A stretch of DNA of 64,000 bases, from assembly GCF_024699965.1 (NCBI RefSeq), contig NZ_JAJOMZ010000004.1, positions 2,292,001-2,356,000 on the forward strand, read 5' to 3'. The position numbers and the translations under genes were made by a program. How positions within the stretch are numbered: the first letter of the stretch is position 1; each line of letters opens with the position of its first letter. The notes beneath the pieces are model-generated. The model worked only from the letters and a program-made list of their open reading frames with translations, was not told where the DNA came from and searched no databases. Source of the stretch: Flavobacterium sp. J372 (GTDB lineage Bacteria > Bacteroidota > Bacteroidia > Flavobacteriales > Flavobacteriaceae). Of this stretch, positions 47,910 to 56,913 are shown in pieces.

Positions 47910-48481
47910 GGATAATTTCAGGAAAATATAAGGGCCGCAGGATAAGCCCGCCGAAGAACCTGCCCGTACGCCCAACGACCGACATGAGCAAGGAATCGCT
48001 GTTCAATATACTGAACAACCGTGTAGACCTTGAAGGTATTAAGGTGCTTGACCTATTTGCCGGTACTGGAAACATCAGCTATGAGTTCGGGTCGCGCGGC
48101 GCCGCAAGCATTACTGCCGTAGATGAAGATTTCGGCTGTATCAAGTTTATAAAACAAACGGCTCAGGAGTTTGATTTCAATATACAGGCAACCAAGAGCC
48201 CGGTTAAAAAATTCCTGCAAGGCAACAAAGCAGCATATGACATCATTTTTGCCGACCCACCCTACCACATGGAGCAGAAGCTTTTTGAAGAACTGGTGCA
48301 CCTTATCTTTGAACACAACGCCCTTGCCGATGGCGGCCTGCTAATCATCGAACATTCAAAACACACCAAAATGGACCACCTGCCGAATTTTTCTTTTGAC
48401 AAGAAGTATGGTGGGAGCGTGTTTAGTTTTTATGAGGTGGGAGATGTTAAAGAAAATATTGTTAGAAATGGAGCAGAATAG
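47906..48481 (+). CDS. rsmD: 16S rRNA (guanine966-N2)-methyltransferase RsmD
   Basis: Methylates G966 of 16S rRNA. The RNA-binding N-terminus MRIISGKYKGRRISPPKNLPVRPTTDMSKESLFNIL is characteristic. SAM motif VLDLFAGTGNISYEFGSRGA and catalytic FADPPY are present. It is 191 residues; the last ten beyond VFSFYEVG are unusual and overlap the next, AT-rich gene, which suggests the original end was replaced when that gene was inserted. Four-base overlap with DUF3822 indicates coupling. Confidence 0.93.
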   Translation: MRIISGKYKGRRISPPKNLPVRPTTDMSKESLFNILNNRVDLEGIKVLDLFAGTGNISYEFGSRGAASITAVDEDFGCIKFIKQTAQEFDFNIQATKSPVKKFLQGNKAAYDIIFADPPYHMEQKLFEELVHLIFEHNALADGGLLIIEHSKHTKMDHLPNFSFDKKYGGSVFSFYEVGDVKENIVRNGAE

Positions 48482-48959
48482 TAATCCAATTTATTCTTTT
48501 GATATCAAAAATTCTACGGATTTATTAAGAGCATTACTTGAGCAACATTCAGAATTTAGAGGTAGGACAACGTCTACCCCCAAAGCTTTGGCATTAGCAA
48601 TGTTTTCTTTCCATTTAACAGATTGGGTAGCCAAAGAGCATTTTCAAATCCGTGATAAAAGCGAATTAGGCGGATTTAGAAAAACGTTATACCCTGTTTG
48701 TCCATCTTTAAAAATTATGCATGATATTGCAAATGGCGCGAAGCATTTAGATTTGGATCCTGGGAGAGCAAAAGGACAAATTGAAACAACAACAAAAAAT
48801 ATTGGCCCTTTTTCAAATATTTTTAGCAAACAATTTGATCAGACCGCTCTTTACATAATTATGGCCAATGGCGATAAATTATATTTTGAAGATGAAATTG
48901 AGAAAGTCGTAAACTTTTGGAAAGAATATTTTAAAACCAAATTTGATATTGACGTTTGA
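48444..48959 (+). CDS. Hypothetical protein with NGAKH motif, 171 residues
   Basis: Not recognised. ATG 48444 lies inside the end of rsmD (38-bp overlap). Mostly helical, with ALAMFSFHLTDWVAKEHFQIRD, then IMHDIANGAKHLDLDPGR and a C-terminal helix KVVNFWKEYFKTKF. The D-I-A-(N/D)-(G/T)-(A/S)-KH segment recalls that in the unknown gene at 34474. AT-rich. It belongs to the set of single accessory genes placed without spacing behind core genes. A HEPN-like or antiphage role is possible but unproven. Confidence 0.55.
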   Translation: MLKKILLEMEQNSNPIYSFDIKNSTDLLRALLEQHSEFRGRTTSTPKALALAMFSFHLTDWVAKEHFQIRDKSELGGFRKTLYPVCPSLKIMHDIANGAKHLDLDPGRAKGQIETTTKNIGPFSNIFSKQFDQTALYIIMANGDKLYFEDEIEKVVNFWKEYFKTKFDIDV

Positions 48960-48994
48960 GATGTCTCAACTCCGCTGCGCTGCGTTCGACATGG

Positions 48995-49045
48995 AACTAC
49001 TGTAAAAAATCTGTGTTAATCTGCTTAATCTTTCTAATCCGCGCC
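48995..49045. repeat. Degenerate intergenic repeat, copy 2 (inverted)
   Basis: On the minus strand it reads GCGGATTAGAAAGATTAAGCAGATTAACACAGATT, matching the GCGGATT...AGCAGATT pattern of the copy at 44205. Confidence 0.45.
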
Positions 49046-49077
49046 TGTACCATTCGGGCAGGTGTGTTCCAAAATCT

Positions 49078-50586
49078 TTACTCAAACACACTCTCATCCA
49101 GCTGTAAATTCTGCAGGAAGGCAATGGTGTTTTCTATGTCATAATGCAGAATACGGTCTTCTTCAACAAGCGGTACTTCTTCACGGTACGATTTCAGGAA
49201 CATTTCAAGGAAATCACTTGTTTTTAGCGGCCGGCGGAACTCTATAGCCTGTGAGGCATTCATAAGCTCAATGGCCAGTATGCGCTCCAGGTTATCAACA
49301 ATCTTCAGGGTTTTGGTAGCGGCATTGGCACCCATGCTCACGTGGTCTTCCTGCCCGTTGCTCGACACGATGCTGTCGACACTCGCCGGAGTTGCCAACT
49401 GTTTGTTCTGGCTCACGATACCGGCAGCGGTATATTGCGGAATCATAAAGCCCGAGTTAAGTCCGGGGTTTGATACAAGGAACGGTGGCAGTCCGCGCAG
49501 GCCTGAGATAAGCTGATAAGTACGGCGCTCACTTATGCTACCGAGTTCGGCAAGGGCAAGCCCGAGGAAATCCAATGTCAACGCCAACGGCTGACCGTGG
49601 AAGTTACCGCCTGAAATAATTAAGTCACTGTCGATAAAAATATTCGGGTTATCGGTAACCGAGTTGATCTCGGTACGGAACACTTTCTTAACGTAGTCAA
49701 TCGTGTCTTTGCTCGCGCCATGCACCTGCGGTATGCACCGGAACGAATACGGGTCCTGTACATGCTTTTTCGGCTGGGCAATGATCTCGCTGCCATCAAG
49801 CAATTCGTTCATGCGGCGAGCTGTCACAATCTGGCCTTTGTGGGGGCGCACCATGTGTATCAGTTCATTGAACGGTTCAATCCTTCCGTCAAAGCCTTCA
49901 AGGGAAATTGCCCCGACGATGTCAGCTAGGTATGAAAGCTTAGTCGCCTTCAGCAATGCATAAACTCCGTAAGCGCTCATAAACTGCGTACCGTTAAGCA
50001 ATGCCAGCCCTTCCTTCGATTGAAGCACTATCGGCTCCCACCCCATTTTCTCAAGCATCTTTTTTGCAGGCTGTCGGAAACCATCCATAAACACTTCGCC
50101 TTCTCCAAGCAACGGCAATGAAAGGTGCGCCAGCGGAGCCAAATCGCCTGACGCGCCAAGTGAACCTAAAGTATAGATAACAGGAAGTATGTCATTGTTA
50201 TAGAAGTCAATAAGCCTTTCTACTGTTTTCACCTGAACGCCGCTATAGCCGTAACTAAGCGACTGTATTTTCAACAGCAGCATGATCTTAACAACTTCAT
50301 CCGGAACAATGTCGCCTGTGCCGCATGCGTGAGATTTTACAAGGTTTTCCTGAAGCTGCGAAAGGTTATCGTTTGAAATCTTTACATTATAAAGCGAGCC
50401 GAAACCGGTGTTGATTCCGTAAATGGCATCCTCCTGGGTTTTCATCTTTTCATCGAGGTAGTTGCGGCATTTCTCGATATTCACCCTCGCCTCCTCACTT
50501 AGTTCAAGCCTTTTGTTTTGGGTGATAATCTCGTTTACGGTTTCAAGGGAAAGTATATCGGTGCTTATGTAATGTACAGTGTCCAT
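49078..50586 (-). CDS. hutH: Histidine ammonia-lyase
   Basis: Deaminates histidine to urocanate. It is 502 residues, normal length. The MIO cofactor triad Ala-Ser-Gly is in LGASGDLAPLAH near residue 147. YGINTGFG at the N-terminus and SNGQEDHVSMG near residue 400 are the other conserved motifs. No other hut gene is adjacent; as in many Flavobacterium genomes, it may work in catabolism with distant partners. Aromatic lyases of the same family cannot be fully excluded, but the His after the active loop favours histidine. Confidence 0.9.
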   Translation of the reverse strand: MDTVHYISTDILSLETVNEIITQNKRLELSEEARVNIEKCRNYLDEKMKTQEDAIYGINTGFGSLYNVKISNDNLSQLQENLVKSHACGTGDIVPDEVVKIMLLLKIQSLSYGYSGVQVKTVERLIDFYNNDILPVIYTLGSLGASGDLAPLAHLSLPLLGEGEVFMDGFRQPAKKMLEKMGWEPIVLQSKEGLALLNGTQFMSAYGVYALLKATKLSYLADIVGAISLEGFDGRIEPFNELIHMVRPHKGQIVTARRMNELLDGSEIIAQPKKHVQDPYSFRCIPQVHGASKDTIDYVKKVFRTEINSVTDNPNIFIDSDLIISGGNFHGQPLALTLDFLGLALAELGSISERRTYQLISGLRGLPPFLVSNPGLNSGFMIPQYTAAGIVSQNKQLATPASVDSIVSSNGQEDHVSMGANAATKTLKIVDNLERILAIELMNASQAIEFRRPLKTSDFLEMFLKSYREEVPLVEEDRILHYDIENTIAFLQNLQLDESVFE

Positions 50587-50658
50587 TTATTGGTGGGTTT
50601 TGAAGCGGTAAAATTCCGTAAACCCTGCGTAAAAAACAAGGAATTTGCAAGAATTCGA

Positions 50659-52149
50659 CTAAAGGCACTCGCTCTCCACCTGCAGAAAGGCTTTACCCAA
50701 ATAATCAATGATAGATGAAGCTGTAAAAGCTTGCTTACTTATTTCCGCAGCGCCAATGTCGGCTGTGAGTCCGTGGAGATAAACACCAAACACTGCTGCA
50801 TCAACAGTGCTATAGCCTTGCCCAATCAGGCCTGTTATGATACCCGTGAGCACATCGCCGCTGCCACCGGTTGCCAATGCTGAATTACCGGTTGAGTTAA
50901 CATAGACCTTATCTTCATAAACTACCATGGTTCGGGCATTCTTCAAAACCATTACCAGCTTATACTGCTTTGAGAAAGCCTTTACCATCTCCATTTTTTC
51001 AAAGTCATCCTGCCAATCTCCTATAAGCCGCTGCAGCTCTTTAGGATGCGGCGTAAGCACTGAGTTTTCAGGTACATCTTTCAGCCATTCTTTATTAGCT
51101 GACAGAATGTTAAGCGCATCGGCATCAATAACCATTGGCGCTGTTTGCAGTTGCAGCAGGTCGTGAAAAGCGTGCTGTGTTTCTTCATTTAGTCCCAGCC
51201 CAGGGCCAATTCCAATTGCTGTCGGTTTTATTTCAAATGATATTTGTGAAATGTATTTTTCACCATTTGTAATTACCATCGCTTCGGGCAGCGCGGTTTG
51301 AAGAATATTGTACCCACATTCCGGTATATAGGATGTAACGAGTCCGCTGCCGGCTTTAAGCGCTGCTTTTGCCGAAAGGGTTATCGCACCGATTTTTCCA
51401 TAACTTCCGCCAACTATTAACGCATGCCCCATTGTACCTTTATGCGCATAATACGGCACATGCTTGTAACGTGTATTAGCATCCTTTTTATTAACAAAAA
51501 TTATATCAGAATTTTCTTTAGAGATAAATTCTTTGTCCAAACCAATATCCAGCACCTCTACAGTGTTAACAAAATCATAATTGCTGCTCAGGTAAAATGC
51601 AAATTTCGGACACTGGAAAGTTAGCACAATGTTACTTTTAACGGCAACCGTTGTCGGCTTATCCAAAAACAATCCCGATGGTATGTCGATTGAAATTATA
51701 GTCAACCCACAATTATTAATTAATTCAATAACTTCCAGATATTTACCTTCAGGTTCACGTGATAATCCTGTACCGAATAAAGCATCAATTATTATGGTCT
51801 TATCGCCTTCGTATTCTATTTTGAGTGAGTTTGTTACTTTAACATCCTTATCAACAGCATTTTGCAACGCAGTTTTATAATCTTCAGATGTCTTTACACC
51901 TTCAATCTGATGGATTTGCACTTCGTAACCATCTTCATATAATAATCTGGCTATAATCAGCCCGTCACCACCGTTATTACCCCCGCCACAGAAAACATGA
52001 AAGGCTGTTTCTTTATCTGGGTTTGCAGTTTTTATCCACAAAAAAGCCTCATTGGCAGCACGTTCCATCAAATCATACGATGTAATGCCCTGCCTTAAAA
52101 TTGTTATTTTGTCAGCTTCACGTATCTTTTCAAGGGCAAATATTTTCAT
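50659..52149 (-). CDS. nnr: Bifunctional NAD(P)H-hydrate epimerase/dehydratase
   Basis: Repairs hydrated NAD(P)H. It is 496 residues with two domains. The YjeF N-terminal epimerase (about 1-210) shows HVFCGGGNNGGDGLIIARLL and the conserved DALFGTGLSREPEG. The C-terminal ADP/ATP-dependent dehydratase (about 225-490) shows VIDADALNIL, LTPHPKELQRL, and NSALATGGSGDVLTGIITGL. The metal- and substrate-binding Asp of GSGDVL is present. Divergent from uvrB across 140 bp. Confidence 0.95.
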   Translation of the reverse strand: MKIFALEKIREADKITILRQGITSYDLMERAANEAFLWIKTANPDKETAFHVFCGGGNNGGDGLIIARLLYEDGYEVQIHQIEGVKTSEDYKTALQNAVDKDVKVTNSLKIEYEGDKTIIIDALFGTGLSREPEGKYLEVIELINNCGLTIISIDIPSGLFLDKPTTVAVKSNIVLTFQCPKFAFYLSSNYDFVNTVEVLDIGLDKEFISKENSDIIFVNKKDANTRYKHVPYYAHKGTMGHALIVGGSYGKIGAITLSAKAALKAGSGLVTSYIPECGYNILQTALPEAMVITNGEKYISQISFEIKPTAIGIGPGLGLNEETQHAFHDLLQLQTAPMVIDADALNILSANKEWLKDVPENSVLTPHPKELQRLIGDWQDDFEKMEMVKAFSKQYKLVMVLKNARTMVVYEDKVYVNSTGNSALATGGSGDVLTGIITGLIGQGYSTVDAAVFGVYLHGLTADIGAAEISKQAFTASSIIDYLGKAFLQVESECL

Positions 52150-52265
52150 TTGTGCAGAATGGTTTCAGTAAATTTATTATTTTATGTAGCTCATAACCCG
52201 TTTTACAACAAAGTTTTAACTAATTGCGGAGCCTTACCTTAAGCTGAATTCTGCCTCATAATCAC

Positions 52266-52273
52266 TATCTTTG
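52266..52273 (+). promoter_or_regulatory. uvrB promoter -7 element
   Basis: TATCTTTG matches TAnnTTTG, 16 bp before the ATG. No LexA-type palindrome is seen. Confidence 0.5.
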
Positions 52274-52289
52274 CGAAAATGCGAAGAAG

Positions 52290-54275
52290 ATGAAATTTAA
52301 GGTAGTATCTGACTATAAGCCGATGGGTGACCAGCCCGAAGCGATAAAGAAACTGAGCGAGGGGATAAAAGCGGGGGAGCGTTTCCAGACACTGCTGGGC
52401 GTGACAGGCAGCGGTAAGACTTTTACCATGGCTAACGTAATTGAAGAAGTGCAAAAACCTACACTTGTGCTTGCACATAACAAAACGCTTGCAGCCCAGC
52501 TGTACAGCGAGTTCAAGCAGTTTTTTCCAGAGAATGCCGTGCAGTATTTTGTTTCGTATTACGACTATTACCAGCCTGAAGCCTATATACCAGTTAGCGG
52601 ACTTTACATTGAAAAAGACCTTTCAATAAATGAAGAGCTTGAGAAAATGCGCCTCAGCACCACATCTGCCCTATTATCGGGGCGGCGTGATGTTTTGGTG
52701 GTGGCTTCGGTATCGTGCCTATACGGTATTGGTAACCCGGTTGAGTTCCAGAAAAACGTAATATCTATAAAACGTGGTGAGATTATTTCACGCACTAAAT
52801 TATTACACAGGTTGGTACAAAGCTTATATGCCCGTACAGAAGGCGATTTCACTCCGGGGACATTCCGTATAAAAGGTGACACTGTAGAAGTATTCCCGAG
52901 TTATGGCGACGACCCTTTCCGCATCCATTTCTTTGGTGATGAAATTGAAGAAATTGAAGCTTTTGAAAAAACTTCTTCAAAAGTCATAGAAAAATACGAC
53001 AGGCTGAATATCTATCCTGCAAACATGTTCGTTACCAGTCCTGATGTGCTTAACGGCGCCATCTGGGAGATTCAGCAGGACCTGGTGAAGCAGGTAGAAT
53101 ACTTTAACTCCATAGGCAAACACCTTGAAGCCAAGCGCCTTGAAGAGCGTACCAACTTCGACCTGGAGATGATTCGCGAACTTGGTTATTGCTCGGGAAT
53201 TGAGAACTATTCCCGCTATCTTGACCGCAGGTTGCCGGGTACAAGGCCTTTCTGCCTTATTGATTATTTCCCCAAAGATTACCTGATGGTGATTGACGAA
53301 AGCCACGTAACGGTAAGCCAGGTGCATGCTATGTACGGCGGCGACCGTTCACGTAAGGAAAACCTTGTGGAGTACGGGTTCAGGCTGCCGGCCGCGATGG
53401 ATAACCGTCCGCTTAAATTTGAAGAGTTTGAGGCAATGCAAAACCAGGTAGTATACGTGAGCGCCACCCCTGCCGACTATGAACTACAAAAGAGCGAAGG
53501 GATTTATGTTGAGCAGGTTATACGCCCAACGGGATTGCTTGACCCGGTGATAGAGATACGCCCGAGCCTGAACCAGATAGATGACCTGATTGAGGAAATT
53601 CAGCAACGTGTGGAACTTGACGAGCGTGTGCTTGTTACAACCCTGACCAAGCGAATGGCGGAAGAACTGGCAAAATACCTTACGAAGTTGTCGATACGTT
53701 GCCGTTACATTCACAGTGAAGTAGATACGCTGGAACGTGTAGAGATCATGCAGGATTTGCGCAAAGGTTTATTTGATGTGCTTATCGGGGTTAACCTTTT
53801 ACGTGAAGGGCTTGACTTGCCGGAGGTGTCGCTCGTGGCGATACTTGATGCTGACAAGGAAGGCTTCCTGCGCAGTAACCGCTCGCTGATACAGACAGTG
53901 GGCCGTGCAGCACGTAACGTAAACGGCAAGGCGATAATGTATGCCGACAAGATTACCGACAGTATGCAGCGCACTATTGACGAGACCAATTATCGTCGCG
54001 AAAAGCAGCATGCCTACAACCTGGAGAACAACCTTGTACCACAGGCGCTTAACAAAAAAATTGAGAAGAATGTACTGGGACAGAACAATGCTTACAAGTT
54101 TGAAAACGCTCCGAAAATCGCAGCTGAACCGGATACAACGTACATGAGCAAGATTGATATTGACAAAATCATCCGCGAGAAACGCAAGGCCATGGAGAAG
54201 GCCGCCAAAGAGCTTGACTTTTTACAAGCCGCAAAGTTAAGGGATGAGATTAAGGTATTGCAGGATAAGGTTTAG
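52290..54275 (+). CDS. uvrB: Excinuclease ABC subunit B
   Basis: Damage-verifying helicase of nucleotide excision repair. It is 661 residues. Walker A LGVTGSGKTFTMAN (about residue 40), the beta-hairpin region around VSYYDYYQPEAYIP, DESHVTVSQ, the SF2 motifs GVNLLREGLDLPEV and QTVGRAARN, and a C-terminal UVR motif (AKELDFLQAAKLRDEI) for UvrC are present. An AT-rich accessory pair (DUF262+HEPN) begins 50 bp downstream. Confidence 0.97.
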   Translation: MKFKVVSDYKPMGDQPEAIKKLSEGIKAGERFQTLLGVTGSGKTFTMANVIEEVQKPTLVLAHNKTLAAQLYSEFKQFFPENAVQYFVSYYDYYQPEAYIPVSGLYIEKDLSINEELEKMRLSTTSALLSGRRDVLVVASVSCLYGIGNPVEFQKNVISIKRGEIISRTKLLHRLVQSLYARTEGDFTPGTFRIKGDTVEVFPSYGDDPFRIHFFGDEIEEIEAFEKTSSKVIEKYDRLNIYPANMFVTSPDVLNGAIWEIQQDLVKQVEYFNSIGKHLEAKRLEERTNFDLEMIRELGYCSGIENYSRYLDRRLPGTRPFCLIDYFPKDYLMVIDESHVTVSQVHAMYGGDRSRKENLVEYGFRLPAAMDNRPLKFEEFEAMQNQVVYVSATPADYELQKSEGIYVEQVIRPTGLLDPVIEIRPSLNQIDDLIEEIQQRVELDERVLVTTLTKRMAEELAKYLTKLSIRCRYIHSEVDTLERVEIMQDLRKGLFDVLIGVNLLREGLDLPEVSLVAILDADKEGFLRSNRSLIQTVGRAARNVNGKAIMYADKITDSMQRTIDETNYRREKQHAYNLENNLVPQALNKKIEKNVLGQNNAYKFENAPKIAAEPDTTYMSKIDIDKIIREKRKAMEKAAKELDFLQAAKLRDEIKVLQDKV

Positions 54276-54325
54276 GAAGAATTCTTACATAATTATTTAT
54301 ATATTCGTTAAAATTTAGATTTAAC

Positions 54326-55354
54326 ATGGAAAGAGCTACATTAAATTTGTATCCGATAGATTATCCATTTGAAACATTAGTCACTAGAGCAGACGCAGAA
54401 CCCGCAAAATTAATTCTAAATCCAGAATTTCAACGTAAGTATAAATGGGATAAAGATGGATTTGAAAGGGCGAGTAGATTTATAGAATCATGTTTAATGC
54501 GAATTCCGTTACCTGCATGTTATTTTGCTGAAAACGAACACAATAATCATCTCGTAATCGATGGAGTTCAAAGAATTACTACAATCAAAAGGTTTTTCAA
54601 TGATGAATTTGCATTGGAAGGTTTAACGGTTTATCCCCAACTAAATGGTCAGAAATTTTCTGAACTAGGTGAGTTGCAGAGTGAATTAGAAAGCACTACG
54701 ATAAGATGCATAATTCTTCGTAAAGAAAATCCAAAAGAGCTTGTTCATGAAATATTTGCAAGATTAAATCAAGGCGCTGTAAGATTAAGTGATCAAGAGA
54801 TAAGACATGCTATTTATCCTGGAAATCTAGACAAATTACTGATTGAATTAGGTGATATAGAATTCATTAAAAACTTTCAAAAAAGTGCTGAACGTGAAGA
54901 CAGAAGTAATGAAGAATTAATTCTACGTTTTCTTGCATTAGATGACACTTTAGAGGAATATGATGGGAGACTTGCAAAATGGCTTGATAGATACATGCAA
55001 CAACATCAAAACTTGGAGCAAGATGCTCAGGATGGATTAAGGAATACGTTTAATGCTACTCTAGACAGATGTCTTCGAACATTCGACAGACCATTTGTAG
55101 ATACAACGTTGGAGAAACCACGCCAAAGTATTGCATATTATGATTTGCTAATGTGGAGTTTTAATAATCTTTCGGATCAATTTATTGATGCAAATCGAGA
55201 AAATTTAAATCGTAAATTCCAAGAATTATGCGCCCTCCCAGAATTCAAAAAAACTATGTCAGGTGGTCTTCAACAAAAATCATCAATAATCACAAGACGA
55301 AATCTTTGGGTTGAAAAATTACGTGAAATTGACGGTTATGACCAAAGCGTATAA
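54326..55354 (+). CDS. DUF262 (GmrS-like N-terminal) protein
   Basis: A 342-residue protein of the ParB/sulfiredoxin-fold DUF262 group. The nucleotide-binding signature is LVIDGVQRITTIKRFF (canonical DGQQRLTTL; here Val replaces the first Gln). Conserved NPEFQRKYKWD and FARLNQGAVRLSDQEIRHAIY also fit. Full GmrSD enzymes restrict modified phage DNA, but this protein lacks the DUF1524 HNH domain, so it is not a nuclease by itself. It overlaps the HEPN gene by 17 bases, a pairing predicted to be a toxin-antitoxin or abortive infection unit. Confidence 0.85.
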   Translation: MERATLNLYPIDYPFETLVTRADAEPAKLILNPEFQRKYKWDKDGFERASRFIESCLMRIPLPACYFAENEHNNHLVIDGVQRITTIKRFFNDEFALEGLTVYPQLNGQKFSELGELQSELESTTIRCIILRKENPKELVHEIFARLNQGAVRLSDQEIRHAIYPGNLDKLLIELGDIEFIKNFQKSAEREDRSNEELILRFLALDDTLEEYDGRLAKWLDRYMQQHQNLEQDAQDGLRNTFNATLDRCLRTFDRPFVDTTLEKPRQSIAYYDLLMWSFNNLSDQFIDANRENLNRKFQELCALPEFKKTMSGGLQQKSSIITRRNLWVEKLREIDGYDQSV

Positions 55355-55973
55355 AAATTTTACCGATAAACTTGACGAATTAAATCGTACAATTTTAGAA
55401 TTTGATACTATTCTAATTTCTGACGAGCCTTTACCATTCGTATATAATAATGCTAATTTTATTACAAAATCATTTTTAATTAATTTATGCGGGTATCTTG
55501 AAACTTATCTAAAAGATGCATTAGAGTTGGCGTTACTAGATTTTAAAGAGAGGTTAACAAAGGAAAATTTGTCTTATAATTTGATACGTTGGAGTATTGA
55601 ACAAAAACCCAAAAGCGACTCTAAAATGAATTCGATTCTTGATAAGAAACATTGTCGATTTGATAAATTGGATTTGAAAATAAAGAAAAATGATTTAGAT
55701 AATTTTATTTCTGGAAATCCTTTTAGAACAAAAGACTTATTCGAAATGTTTGGTATTAAATTAGAAGAAAATATAAACTTTCAAGATAAGAAAGAACTTA
55801 TAAATACAATTGTGACAAAGCGGAATAATATTTTGCACCATAATGATGATGCCTCAGATTTAACAAATGCTGACATTTGTATTTTTATAACGGAGTTTCG
55901 AGATTATTCATCAGGTTTAGATTCTGAAATTGAAAATATTATTCAAAATAAAGCTTTACATATAATTGCTTAA
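55338..55973 (+). CDS. HEPN-domain RNase-like protein (RiboL-PSP/MAE_28990 type)
   Basis: A 211-residue protein starting at ATG 55338 (MTKAYKNFTDKLDELNR). The HEPN active motif R-x4-H is present as VTKRNNILHHNDD, with flanking polar residues. The N-terminal helix pair (FITKSFLINLCGYLETYLKDALE) fits the family. In known HEPN toxins this motif forms an RNase site in a dimer. It overlaps DUF262 upstream and abuts the EamA start directly (TAA-ATG). AT-rich like its partner. Confidence 0.8.
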   Translation: MTKAYKNFTDKLDELNRTILEFDTILISDEPLPFVYNNANFITKSFLINLCGYLETYLKDALELALLDFKERLTKENLSYNLIRWSIEQKPKSDSKMNSILDKKHCRFDKLDLKIKKNDLDNFISGNPFRTKDLFEMFGIKLEENINFQDKKELINTIVTKRNNILHHNDDASDLTNADICIFITEFRDYSSGLDSEIENIIQNKALHIIA

Positions 55974-56825
55974 ATGCTCTACCTCATCCTTTCCATAATC
56001 TGCAGCGTATCAGTTGGTGTTATCTTTAAGATAGCCCGCAAGCATAATGTAAACATTGCACAAATAGTTGCATTCAACTATATCACCGCAGTCTGCCTGT
56101 GTTTTATTATTCTAAGGCCATATATTCCCGTAATCGACAGCAGCCTGCCGTGGCATATATATATACCTGTAAGCATTTTACTTCCGTCAATATTTTTGTT
56201 CCTGGCACTATCCATAAAGCATATGGGTATTGTAAAGACCGATGCTGCGCAACGCATGTCGCTTTTCATTCCCATACTCGCGGCATGGTTTATTTTCGGC
56301 GAGCAATTCAATAATTACAAGTGGGCGGGGCTTGCTATTGGTTTCCCTGCAATAGCGCTCATACTGTATAAAAAGCCCGATAAAACTGAAAACAAATGGC
56401 TCTACCCTGCTGTGGTTTTATTAGGTTTTGGGATAATTGATATACTATTTAAACAAATAGTCGGCATTGAAATTCCATACAAGACATCGTTATTTCTGGT
56501 GTTGTGCGGAGCATTGGCAGTGTCATGGCTTTTCATATTTTACAGCCTTGCTAAAGGCAAAAGAATAAAGGTTGAAAATGTGAAGTTCGGGCTTGGCGTG
56601 GGCGCCCTCAACTTCGGTAATATATTATTTTACTTAATGGCCCACCGGGATTTTTCAGATAATCCTTCAACCGTATTTGCCTCAATGAACATGGGGGTAA
56701 TTGTTCTGGGAAGCCTTGTGGGAATCCTCGCGTTTAAAGAAAAACTTTCAGTAATCAATTACGTTGGCATTGCGCTGGCGCTGTGTGCCATCGGGCTTAT
56801 TACACTGTCGCAGATTTACGCTTAG
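55974..56825 (+). CDS. EamA/DMT-superfamily transporter
   Basis: A 283-residue inner membrane transporter with ten predicted helices in two EamA halves (first half LILSIICSVSVGVIF to GFPAIALILY; second WLYPAVVLLGFGIIDILF to GIALALCAIGLITL). Substrate unknown. Its ATG directly follows the HEPN stop, yet its codon use is core-like, so it probably once followed uvrB more directly or had its own promoter. Confidence 0.85.
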   Translation: MLYLILSIICSVSVGVIFKIARKHNVNIAQIVAFNYITAVCLCFIILRPYIPVIDSSLPWHIYIPVSILLPSIFLFLALSIKHMGIVKTDAAQRMSLFIPILAAWFIFGEQFNNYKWAGLAIGFPAIALILYKKPDKTENKWLYPAVVLLGFGIIDILFKQIVGIEIPYKTSLFLVLCGALAVSWLFIFYSLAKGKRIKVENVKFGLGVGALNFGNILFYLMAHRDFSDNPSTVFASMNMGVIVLGSLVGILAFKEKLSVINYVGIALALCAIGLITLSQIYA

Positions 56826-56913
56826 TATTTTTATTTTAAAAACCTGTAAGGTTTAGAAACCTTGCACGTTGTCGTGCATCATTTCTTACCTTTGCAATGC
56901 AAAATTCTGTGCA

